Positions 1-10,987 of a DNA stretch of 64,000 nucleotides are shown here, piece after piece. Each line of letters opens with the position of its first letter. Within the stretch, counting starts at the first letter, position 1. Source of the stretch: Neonectria sp. B-13 (Eukaryota; Ascomycota; Sordariomycetes; Hypocreales; Nectriaceae); assembly GCA_002682825.1 (NCBI GenBank), contig NOKP01000003.1, forward strand, positions 1,674,001 through 1,738,000, given 5' to 3'. The position numbers and the translations under genes were made by a program. The notes beneath the pieces were generated by a model that saw only the letters and a list, made by a program, of their open reading frames with translations, was not told where the DNA came from and did not search any database.

Positions 1-287
1 AGGGAGGTTGGCGATTTTGACTCCTCCCACCGAAAGGTAGCCACGTGACTTGAGCAATTCCGCCCCAGCTCCACTTGTCCTGCTTCTCATCAACCTCTCT
101 TACCACGTCGCACCTCAACCTTCACTTGACGCTTATTCCTGAACCAATCAAATACCGCCATACTGTCCCTTGTCTATTTGCCGAGTGCGTCCTGTTGTCC
201 CTGTTATTACTTGTCGAACGCGTGTATTTCACTACAGAATCTAGGTTCCATTCCCTTCTACCTATCCTGTTGCCTGTAACCTCACAG

Positions 288-2972
288 ATGAGCACCAAAA
301 TCGATGACGAGTTTGACTCGGGCGACGACCTTTTCGATGGAGTCGGAGAAGAAGAGTTACTGCAGACCCCAGGAGTCAAGCGCGGGAAGACACACGACAT
401 TGACAGCTCACCCCTAACTTCGATCAAAAAAGCGCGACATGAGTTGGGTAGCTCCCACGATGATGCAGCTGGCGATGAGTCGAGGTTTGTCATTGCGCAA
501 AACATCCTTGTCAAGAAATTTGGCTACGATTCCTTCCGTCACGAACAAAAAGGAGCCATCAATCGAATTCTCAGTGGCCGCAATGCTCTCGTCGTCTTCC
601 CCACCGGTGCGGGAAAGTCACTTTGCTACCAGGTAAAAGCGCCGCAGATGGAGCTCCGATTCCTTCGTTTGACTCTGCATCTTTCAGTCGATACGATTAC
701 GATTTAGCTGACTGTTGTGCTAGATCCCCGCGATTGCTTTCGAGGAGATGGATCTCCAAAGCAGCCAGAGAGAGGCGGGAGACTCGGGCATCTCCATCGT
801 TGTATCACCTCTGATAGCTTTGATGAAGGATCAGGTCGACGCCCTCAAACGAAAGGGCATTGCTGCAGAGTGCATGGACTCCACCAAGACTAGGGAGCAG
901 CTGCAGCAAATCAACGATTCTCTTCGTGCAGGAAAACTGCGTCTGTTGTATTGCGCTCCTGAGCGACTCAACAACGAAGGTTTTGTAGAGACAATGAAGC
1001 GCGTCAAGGGGGGCGTGCGCTTGCTCGGGGTGGATGAGGCTCATTGTATCTCTGAGGTGTGTTTATCCTTCGACTAGTGAGACGTCTTCCTCCACCGACT
1101 AACAATTCAATCGCCAGTGGGGACACTCTTTTCGCCCAGATTACCTGAAAGGTCAGCATTCCGACCTCTTGCCGTGCCCATGGCCGATTGAGACACTAAC
1201 CTCAGAGCAGTTGCCCGTTTCGTCCAGGAGATCAAAGCCGAACGAGTTATCTGCTTGACGGCTACAGCCACGCCTGTCGTTGCCAAGGACATTTGTGAAG
1301 CGTTCAACATCCCTGAAGAGGGCGTCTTCAGGACAACTCCTTACCGCCCAAAGTGAGACCTATATTTGAAGCACGTTCTGTCACTTCCCGCTAACTGGGT
1401 AACCAGTCTTTGCCTCGAGGCAGTTGCTACAGAAAAGACCGAAGACAAATACCCTCTTCTCCATGATTTTCTCAATAAGAACCCGGGCTCGACACTAGTC
1501 TATGTCACGCTCCAGCGGGTTTGTCAATCATCCTCATCCGAAAACTGGTTTTCGTTTGCTGACATTCCTCGCAGCAAGCCGAATCTCTAGCGAATCATTT
1601 GAAAAAGAAGGGCTTCCCTTGCCACTTTTTCCATGCCGGTATGAAAGTGGAGGAGAAGCAACGTATTCAGGATGATTTCATGGCTTCCAAGATCCGCACT
1701 GTGAGATTCCCCTGACCTATTCCATTTGCCTTGCATGGCTGATGTTGGTTTAGGTTGTTGCGACCATCGCTTTCGGCATGGGCATTGATAAGTCAGGTAT
1801 GTTTGCTGTTTCAAAGGCAGGGAAGTCAAACCACTCACAGTCACAGACATTCGCAACATCATTCACTGGGACCTCCCCAACACCGTCGAAGAATACTCCC
1901 AACAGGTTGGCCGCGCTGGCCGTGACGGCGAAACTAGCCAGTGTATGCTTTACCTTTGCCCAAACGACTTCTACATCAAGGAAAGTTTTGCCCGGGGTGA
2001 TTTGCCATCTCAGCAATCGCTGAGAGACCTCTTGAAACATGTCTTCAGCGACGAAGTTGTCCAGCTTTCCCCCGGCGAGACGTTTAAGACTAGCCATTAC
2101 GCACAGGCTTCGGAATTCGATATGCGCCAGAATACCCTGGGTACCATTTACGCTGCTCTGGAACTGAGATTCAATCTCATTCGCGCTATCACTCCTGAGT
2201 ACAGCTCGTACAAGTTTGAAGCAACACCGAACTACTTCGCCCGCTTAAAGCCTAGCAATGCACCGGAAGCGAAGGCTATTCTCAAGCACGCGAAAAAAGC
2301 CGTCAAGTACTATTCCATTGACCTATCTTCGGTATCTCAGGCTACAGGTCTGCGCCGCATCGACCTTGTTCGGCTTCTCCAACAGCTGAACGACACTGGC
2401 GCCATCAGGCTAACCGTTGGCGGCGTGGAGCAAAAGTACAAGGTCCTGGCGAAGCTCCCGCAGAGTGCTGCTGAGATAGATGACTTGACAGATAAGCTGC
2501 TCACAGATTTGGAGAAGCGTGAGACGCAGGCTCTGGACCGAGTGCAGCAAGTTGTTGGTTTCATTACAGGATCAAAATGCTTCGCCCGCGCCATTGCGGA
2601 GCATTTTGGAATGAATCTTCCTGGAAACAAGAATGAGTGCGGACACTGTACATTCTGCTTGACCGGTGAGCCTGTTCAGCTGCCACCCTCTTCACACAAG
2701 GCTCTGGACAAGACTGGAATTCAACGGGTATTGGAGGCGACGGACGTGCGGGACGACCCGCGGTTTCTGGCCAGGGTGGCTTTCGGGATCAAAAGCCCAC
2801 GCGTCGGTAAACTTAAACTCGACAAGAACAAGGTGTTCATGTCCATGGCTGATCAAGATTTTGGGGTAAGTTTGGACCGCTTTGCGCTAGAGTGCACCCT
2901 GCTAACCGGCCGCCACAGACGATCCTGAAAGAATTTGAGAAAGAGTGTGGGGTGAAGTCCAAGCGACACTGA
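288..2972 (+). CDS. RecQ-family ATP-dependent DNA helicase
   Basis: 3'-5' DNA helicase of the RecQ family, acting in the nucleus in recombination and replication-fork repair. Nine exons were inferred (288-632, 724-1056, 1118-1151, 1208-1352, 1407-1518, 1575-1700, 1754-1796, 1847-2865, 2919-2972), giving 736 aa. In order: an acidic N-terminus, the RecQ motif 0 region (FGYDSFRHEQ), Walker A (FPTGAGKS), DEAH box (VDEAHCISEWGHSFRPDYL), motif III LTATATP, motif VI QVGRAGRDG, then an RQC-type zinc-binding region with Cys in KCFARA and NECGHCTFC. No HRDC domain was recognised, and the length resembles shorter RecQ proteins rather than BLM/Sgs1. The ATG at 288 starts the frame just before the acidic segment; the frame is open further upstream to about 75, so a longer start is possible. 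Family call is firm; the exact orthologue is not determined. Confidence 0.93.
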
Positions 2973-3249
2973 ATTATGCTTGTGAGTTATACCAAGTGGT
3001 ACGGAGCTGAAAGCTCTCATTATGTTACATGTCGAGGATGGCCTTGCTAGAGATGTTCGAAATCCAGGGACAATCAACGCAGTGGTAACAGGGCGATAAC
3101 TGAACTAGAGGGTTGCTTTCGAGGCGATGAAATCTTTTGTTGCGTCTGTTAATTAGTTGCCTTCAACGGTCACTGTGAGACGATAAGTACGACCTCCAAA
3201 ACAACATAGATAACTTTGATGGAAACCAATAGAGTGCTCGTCTTTGTTC

Positions 3250-4446
3250 TCATTTAGATGGATTATATGACTCGTAGACTTCAAAATTGACGGTCTTATT
3301 TATGCCTCGCTTTCCGTCCATATCATCGAGTTCAATCTCCGAAGGCGTTCTCTGAGATTGCCCAGTCTCGATAATGCGCTCCTGCGAACTTGTTCTGCGT
3401 ACATTGCCTCCACCGCCTTGCACTTCAATAGTTTGTTCGTTTTGCGCTGCTGAATAGTGCAGCCCTCTGTTGTTATTTGAAATGAATTGCCTCGGGTTCC
3501 CTGGGTGGCTTCGAGATGATGATGAGTTGGCCTGGTCGGTGAAGACAAGTCTGGAGGCAAGCATGTCAATACTGCAACATGTAGTTAGCAATGCGTCAAC
3601 TAGTAGAATGAGATAGAAATGGTGGGGTTAACTGACAACATGACGAAGGGGAAGAGGCATTCCAAGGTGTAGGCGAAGCGATCCAGCTGACTAGCCACGT
3701 TCGTCGCGCTTTGAGCCGTGGTCTGGAAGGAGTAGGTGATGGCCCTCATCACACCAAGTATAGCAAGCAGGGCAAGACGGGCTTCGGTGCTTCTCATCAG
3801 ATACCGAAACAATCCAGTCTTGATGGCAGCCTTGAGCGATGTCGTTTTGGCAGAGGCGAAGACGGTTATCAGGAAGTACGAGCTAACGCACTCGATGATG
3901 GCGATGGAGACGAAATAGCCAATGTGAAGGCTATTGATGGTCTTCTGGAAAGAACTTCCTCCGTCCAGAATAGACCTCACCCGCATGACGGCAATCATAA
4001 TTCTGAGTGCCGAGATCACGACAATCAGGACCCAAAATAGAGCGGCGAAGACGTGCCAGCGGCGGTTTCGCAGGACGCGACTTAAGATGACGTAGCTATA
4101 GAAAGACAATCCGGCTTCCTGAACCTATTTACACAGAATGCAAGCATCAGAAACAATATCCAGGTAATGAATGGCCTTGTTCGCTTCGGATGTCCCGTAC
4201 CAACCAGAGCAGGTCCGCAAAGGCCGATGCCACGGCCTGTCCCTTGACGGGCGTGTGCTCGGCGTAGAAGGCATAGTAGCAGAGCCCGTTGGCGATGGCG
4301 CCAGCGGCGGAGCTGACGACGGGGACCGCGGAGATCTGGGAAAAGCTGGTGATGCTGCAGACGAGGAAGCCGAAGAGGACGTTTGCGATTCCAATGGTGC
4401 TGAGGATGGACCAGCTGAGCTCGAAGTACACAGTGGCGATGGACAT
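3250..4446 (-). CDS. Multi-pass integral membrane protein, function unknown
   Basis: Three exons on the minus strand (4446-4201, 4124-3637, 3571-3250) give 351 aa. The first about 250 residues form roughly seven hydrophobic stretches separated by short polar loops; the C-terminal about 110 residues are hydrophilic, Ser/Gln/Asn-rich and probably cytoplasmic. This layout resembles fungal seven-transmembrane proteins of unknown ligand. No retinal-binding lysine motif or G-protein-receptor signature could be identified, so no receptor function is claimed. Its 3' end lies 277 bases from the convergent RecQ gene. The first intron (donor GTACGG) is the least certain junction. Confidence 0.72.
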
Positions 4447-7314
4447 GGCGGCGGGACAGCCGGGGACAAGTCACGAAAATAGCACAAAGCACAAACAAGG
4501 CACAACAAAGATACCAAGACAATGTTCCAAAAGGAAGAAAAAAAGAAAGGGAATCAGCCACGTTTGTTATGTACGGCCACGGGCTTCTTGGCTCCTGCAG
4601 CTTGACAACCGCTAATCCATAAGGCTTCCCTCTTGCACCCGGCTCCTCCGATCCCCGCCCCCCTTGTAGCATTACATGGATCATGCCCACGGGGAGCTTT
4701 GGCTGGTACTGTGCCGCTTCGGGATCATGCTAGCAGAGCGGAAGTGGCCCGAGGGTAATGAGGCAGACTAGAGAACGCTGAAGATCACAGCGGGCGCGCC
4801 AAGGATGGCGACCAATTCAACGGCAATGTATCCGAAGTCGGAATGTGGCTGAAGAGCTAGGACTGCATCTCCTGACTCGTTCGTCCGTGGATTTTCACCG
4901 GCCGCGCGAGGTGAAGGGACAACCCCTGACGGGCTTCCTTGCACGCCATGCAGCGACAGGCCAGACACGAGGAGAGCTGAACACCCCCCGTTGGCGCCGC
5001 CCGTTTCACACGATTCGGCGACTGTTGCTGGGCCGTTGGTGGCTTTACGTAAGGTTTGTTCGTCTAAGATCGTCGCTCTACGCTAACCGCGCGGACTCCT
5101 GGCTGCACTGGGAATCGTCCCAGCCAAGGGTTGCCAGTTCAAGTCAGTCTAGCGGGGAGCGTGCGCATCCAACTCGCGTGACAGGAGGAGCAGCCACAAC
5201 TGAGCCCGGGGTTTCGACAGGAAACCTAATTAGTCTGGAGAAAATAAATAGTTGCTTCCACGGGTTTTCGGTTCCTAATCCATCCTAACCTACACATCAA
5301 CCGTTCCAATGCAACCCCGCGGTAGGACTAGACAGTCGGAAATCTGGATACTCTAGCTCCCGGGGCTAGACAGGTACTAGCGACTTCGACAAGTTATCTC
5401 TTGTGTGACCATGTGCAAATGCTTCTGGGCCAGTTTCTAGCAAGACGCGTCAGTGCAGTGCAGGGCATCACGTCAGCAGTAGTCTGGGGCTGTGGTGTGG
5501 ACGCTCGGCACTTCGCCAGTTCATTCACTGCAACCAACAAGTCCGAAACGCCTTACGCCCAATGTTGCCTAGTTGACCCTGAATCAATGAACAGTCTCAC
5601 GCCACCTGTGCCATTGAGCTCAAGCAAACGACAGGGGTCAAATCTGCCATATCAGATCATGTCATTCACAGAACATAGGAACGAGGGCTGATAAGCAGGA
5701 CAATGTACTTGATTGCGAAATTAGCCCACCCAGAGAAGAATATCCCATTTCCAAAGACAGCTGAAGACTCAAATCAAATGACGTCAGGCTTGTTGTGCAT
5801 CCATTGCCCGATACCCAAGTTGCCGGGACCCAGGCACAGCCTCGTGCGTCTCCCCCGCCTCCTCCCCCGCGTTATCTTCCGGTCGCTCTGGGGTCTCCGA
5901 AGTCGGTTTGTAGCCTTGTCTGCGTCGCGAAAAGCAGCGGCAGGTCAGCAGCTTGGCGTACTGAAAGAGGTGGCGGAAATCAGGCATTTTGGTGGTTAAG
6001 AGTTGGCCAATGTTGAGTAGAGTCTCTGGTAAGATTTATGCAAAGATCAGGCTTTTGCGAGAATCTGGAAGCCTGCGGCGTCAAATAAATAGGGTCATGG
6101 GCACAACTTTGTCAGTGTTCACCGTACATATTTCTTAACGTGTTGGAAGGTTATCGTATGTTCAGAAAACTCTTTGACAACAAAGAAAGAATCTTAATAA
6201 AGAGTCAAATGGCGCAAACAGTTGGCGTGACTGTTCGTGGTTGCGTTGGTGGTTTAGTCAGTGGTGAATGGAGCATCATTAAAATTGTATGTTGACTTAG
6301 TAGCCAAAACATGGTGAGTTTCGCAAGGTCTTGCGACGGAGTAATTCACGACCCAACCTAACCAAAACATTTAGTTCAGACCTGAGAGCTTCCCAACATT
6401 ATTTCTTCGGCGCCATATGCCCATTCCCTTTCTCTAGTGATTGGGTAACATCAATCACAGATGCCGAAACACCAGTCGGTTGTCAAGAACAATCACTTGG
6501 GACGAGCCCTGGTACTTGCGTATCACGACTCTGTAGAGTTTTCTGTGGCTGTACTTTATCATTTCTGTGCAAAACAAAGGTGTTAGATCTCCTCTAAGAA
6601 GAGAAGAGGGGTGACAGACTTGCTGGCTCGGGAGCAACTTTGAATATAGGATCAAGCGGGCCCTACATGGGACTGACCTCATGCTCAAACCGTTCAACTT
6701 CAGATTCTTAGACTCAAGGAAAGTCACCAAACATCAGATTCGGTTCGATACAGAGGCCAAACCCACTTACATGAATGATCAATCAAGCATCTACTGACCT
6801 TTAGAAATTTATTTGAGTTTTAGAAAAAGGGAGGGGGGGGGGGGGGGGAATGAGCTTATGTGGCAGAGGACAAATAATTATCTAGCGGCCGTTCTATTTT
6901 CAATTTTGAAACAGCCTAGTTCTCATGATACGCTAGATCGGCGAGTGCAGGATCTCAAACCCAACATCTACATACAGTAAAGCAGGCGAAACCCTAATAT
7001 TAATGATGTCGTCGTCATGTTCATACTAAGTCATGATATGAAATGAAACTTACTGGACCAGCGAATAGTGCAATATCCCGAATTACCCATAGCTAGGTGG
7101 CTGGTCCACACCCAGTCACTCAACACGACATCTTTGGTAACTTGGCCATGATTGAAACAGAGGCTGGTAGTGGACATCGAAGATCTTAGACCGGGGATAT
7201 CAATCTCAACGTTGTCCTACGCCAACATCTAATATTCATTGTCGTCTATGGATTCAACAAATGCTCTCAGCCCGACCACGTATTAGAATAAACCAATTCT
7301 CTACATGACCATCA
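4447..7314. other. Gene-poor intergenic stretch
   Basis: No convincing gene is seen. Open frames here are short, lack splice-consistent continuation and resemble no family I know. The right half is more AT-rich. A run of 16 consecutive G lies at 6833-6848, a low-complexity tract. The left end holds the promoter and 5' leader of the membrane-protein gene. Confidence 0.6.
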
Positions 7315-7728
7315 TTGTCGATTCATTCTTCCGAAATGACGAATCGTCCGAGTCGAGTCAGCGTGGAAATGTATGATGCAGCCACGAGCAGTCTTAGACC
7401 GATGGCCCCTCTAATATCCAAGGGCATTTTACTGTGCCTGCAGAATCACATCTTCATCAAAACTGCGAAAGAATTGGTACGAATGGTGGACCCAAACTTC
7501 TTTACTGGACTTAGTGACGAAACTGAAGGATTATTCCTCTGGGCTCAACTGCTGATGAATCCATCGGTTCCTCAGCCCCGATACTGGCTGAGCGCCATGG
7601 AATACTGGGTTTGCTCTACGGCTTGGACGGGAAGACGGAATTTACAATATCTGGATTCTAACATCCTTGGAGGGAGAAGCCCCCCGGCAAAAAAAGAAAT
7701 TCGTCCGGAAAAGTTTGCAGTAGATTAG
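7315..7728 (+). pseudogene. Possible relic of a NACHT-type protein
   Basis: An isolated open frame with no splice continuation on either side. Its middle contains ETEGLFLWAQLLMN, which resembles the conserved [D/E]-x-G-M-F-L-W-A-x-L segment following the NACHT domain of fungal NLR-like proteins. Shortly downstream another frame reads YGLDGK, resembling the LP-x-x-LD segment that usually follows about 20-30 residues later, so a frameshift is suggested. The rest is not recognisable. This is a pattern match on a short motif, and chance similarity is possible. Confidence 0.33.
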
Positions 7729-8070
7729 CTTCTCCACCATGCCCATATATACCCCTGTCGTTCTGAAATCCCAGGACTCTCGGATCAGCAATTTTTGAAC
7801 ACAGTATCTCAACTTGTAGTGTTTACCGTTGGGATAGTTTAATAGCCTCTGGGGACTTGGTGTGGGGTATTAACCCCGCCTATTTCACCGTGGAGGTCTT
7901 GACTTGTGAGGTCAATTGCGGGGTTCGGAAAGTATCCGCGTGCGTCTCCGCGGTGGATATTTCCCGAATCAGCACTATTTAGACACAAGCCATCCATATC
8001 GTATGTTCACAGATATGCCAATAAGACACTTTTGTATGTTGAAAGAACCCTGCCGACATCTTAATAAACG
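7729..8070. promoter_or_regulatory. Upstream region of the GH3 beta-glucosidase gene
   Basis: Non-coding sequence between the relic and the ATG at 8071. It should hold the promoter and 5' leader of the GH3 gene. I recognised no specific binding site. Confidence 0.4.
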
Positions 8071-10827
8071 ATGGTCAACACAAAAGAGTTGCTTGGCCGA
8101 TTGTCTGTTGAGGAGAAAGTGCAACTCCTTGCTGCTGCTGATTGGTGGCGGACCTTCGAGATCAAACGAGACGATGTTTGGATTCCTCATATCAAGGTAC
8201 TTCTAACGACTTTTGAACACTCAAATTAAGTAATAAGCTCAATGTGCTGACCTGCCACAGATGTCGGATGGCCCCAACGGGGCCCGGGGCGAAAGCTATG
8301 TGAGCGGCATCACTGCAGCATGCTTTCCATGCTCAACGTGTGTGGGAGCTACTTTCGACGTCGACAGAGTCCATCAACTTGGACAGGAGATTGCGAAGGA
8401 GACTATGACAAAGTCAGCAAATGTTCTTCTCGCTCCCACTATGAACATTATCCGGTCACCACTAGGTTGGTACCGCATTGAATCACCTGATTACTTTTGA
8501 TGCTAAAAACAATCCCAGGAGGACGAAATTACGAGACGTATTCCGAAGACCCTTACCTTATAGGAACGTTGGGCGCCGCGTTTGTAAACGGTGAGGCGTT
8601 CTTACATCTCGTCTCGCCATTAGATCAGACAAGCTGACGCTCGTGCAGGCTGCCAGTCGGAAGGGATCGCAGCGACACCCAAGCATTTTGTTGCTAATGA
8701 TTCAGAAAAGCGCCGAACCAAGATGACGGTCCAGGTGGACGAACAGACTCTGCGGGAAATCTACTTACTCCCGTTCCAGCTCGTAATGCGAGACTCAGAT
8801 CCGTGGTGTTTCATGACCTCGTCAGTATATTTCCCCAGCAGGATCTGAACTCTAGCTGATTGGCCTTTAGTTATAACCGAGTTAATGGTGAATATTGTGC
8901 CGAAAGCAAACGGCTGATTCAAGACGTCCTGAGAGAGGAATGGGGTTTCTCGGGCGTTGTGATCTCAGACTGGCTCGGGACGTACTCGACCTCCACGGCC
9001 GTCAATGCAGGCCAGGATCTGGAAATGCCAGGCCCCACGAGATGGCGAGGCGCAAAGCTTCTGCAGGAAATCGAAAAAGGCAACGTGTCCATCAGTGTCA
9101 TTGATCAGATCGTCGAGAGAATCTTGACACTGGCCAAGAAAACCGGCCGTTTCGAGAATCCGACAGAGAACCCGGAAACTTCAGTTCTTGACCAGGATCG
9201 GATGAAGTTTATCGCAGACCTCGCCGCAGAAGGAGCCGTGCTCTTGAAGAACGACAACCATGTTCTGCCCATTTCTTCGGACGCATCGCTGGCTGTCATC
9301 GGCCATCACGCAGCCAATCCCAGCATAGGCGGCGGAGGAAGCGCCAAGGTACTCGCGCAGCACATCATTTCTCCCCTTCAAGGCCTCCAAGATCGTGGCC
9401 TGAAATGTCAATACTCCCCCGGCGTTCCAGTATATGCGACCGTGCCTCATGCCGAGCCACAGATTGTCTCGCCCACCGGTGATTCTCAGGCTGAGGCGCC
9501 AGTCCTCCTACAATGGTTCAATGGATCTACTGTCGGCGAAAACCAGGTGCACGAGCAAAGGATCGTCAACCCAGAGTACATGATCAAGGAAGCTTGGCCG
9601 GCTTTTCTCAATCAGGAGTATTGCACTCGCATGGCATTTTCGCTCACACCACGGACTACCGGGAATCACACGTTCTCGGTCATTACTACTGGCAGTGCCA
9701 GAGTTTACGTGGACGACGTTGAAGTATTTCACCGACCGCAGGAGCCTGAACTCCAGCCGGAGTCATTCTACTTCTTCAAGACCAAAATCGAACGGAGATT
9801 CAACATACCCTTGGAGCAGGGACGAACAGTCCGGGTCGAGATTCATTCGTGGGGAACTGATCAAGATGTTCTAGCTCGGGTTCCTGGAACAATGTTCCAA
9901 GGCTCGTCGTTACGCTTCACAGAATACGTGGATGTTCCCAAGGCGATCAAGGACGCAGCAGAAACCGCCGCAGCCGCAGATGTGGCTGTTGTGTTTGTCG
10001 GCAATACGAACGAAATTGAGTCCGAGGGTTATGATCGAGAGACGATGGACTTGACTGAAGACCAATACGCCCTCATCCAGGCTGTCGCCGCCAGAAACCC
10101 CAAAACCGTGGTCGTCAATTTCTCGGGATCCCCTGTAACGGTGTGCCCGTTCCTTGACCGTGTTCCTGCGCTGCTGCAGGCCTGGTTCCCTGGTCAGGAA
10201 TGTGGCACCAGCGTTGCCAAGGTTTTGACTGGCGATATTAACCCCTCCGGGAGACTGCCCATGTCCTGGCCAAAGGCGAACGAAGATAATCCGGCATTCT
10301 CGAACTTCCCTTGCGGCGACGATGATATCCTCCACTACAAAGAATGTCTCAAAGTGGGATATCGCTTCTACGATGACCCGCCAGCACCGAACCCCCAGTT
10401 CCCATTTGGGTTCGGCCTCTCGTACACCACCTTTCATCTCTCCGACTTGGCAATTAAGGATGCCATATTTGGTCAGCCAAGCGACACAAAGGTGACTTTG
10501 GCTTGTGTAGTGCAAAACACGGGACCAGTCGTCGGAAAGATTGTGGTACAGTTATACATTGCCTACCTGGGAGACGTGCCGGCACATCAACTGTCCCGCC
10601 CCGTCAAGGAGCTGAAGGGCTATCGCAAAGTCAACTTGAAGGCAGGAGAACAACAGACTGTGGAAGTCATCCTTGACAAGTATGCTTTCAGCTTCTTCGA
10701 CTCCAGCAAGGGCAAGTGGAGATTGCAGGACGGCGAATTTGAGATCCATGCTAGCTTTTCCTCGGCAGAGAGAATGCAATCGGTGAAGATTGAAATACCC
10801 GCAGGGCATTATTGGGATGGTATTTAG
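8071..10827 (+). CDS. GH3 beta-glucosidase with PA14 insert, probably intracellular
   Basis: Glycoside hydrolase family 3 enzyme, removing terminal beta-D-glucosyl residues. Five exons (8071-8196, 8261-8465, 8519-8590, 8649-8820, 8871-10827) give 843 aa. Visible parts: the GH3 N-terminal barrel (KMSDGPNGARG, then the G-R-N-x-E-x-Y-SEDP segment), KHF(V)AND, and the nucleophile Asp in VISDWLGTYST. Next come the second GH3 domain with an E-rich acid/base loop (NEIESEGYDRE), a PA14 insertion at about residues 390-550, and a C-terminal fibronectin-III-like domain. The start MVNTKELLGRL is not a signal peptide, fitting the intracellular PA14-containing GH3 group. It converges with a Zn2Cys6 regulator 160 bases away. 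Substrates could be cellobiose or plant glucosides; the sequence alone does not decide. Confidence 0.94.
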
Positions 10828-10987
10828 GGGATCTGTGGGACTTTTCAAAGCATCTATCTAGTATGCGCGTCATATTAGGTCGAAGAATGCGAGATGGGGA
10901 AGCTCCTCAGACGTCTGGGGCTCATACATGACATGCTTGTTCACAAGCAAACGCGTAGTACATCAATATTGTTTTATACACATTCTG

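Noticed and set aside
6833..6848. Run of 16 G
   Set aside because: A homopolymer tract without repeated G-blocks or nearby gene context; may also be sequencing-length uncertain.
9910..10515. Long minus-strand open frame inside the GH3 gene
   Set aside because: Antisense shadow of a high-confidence coding exon; no family similarity and no splice or start support.
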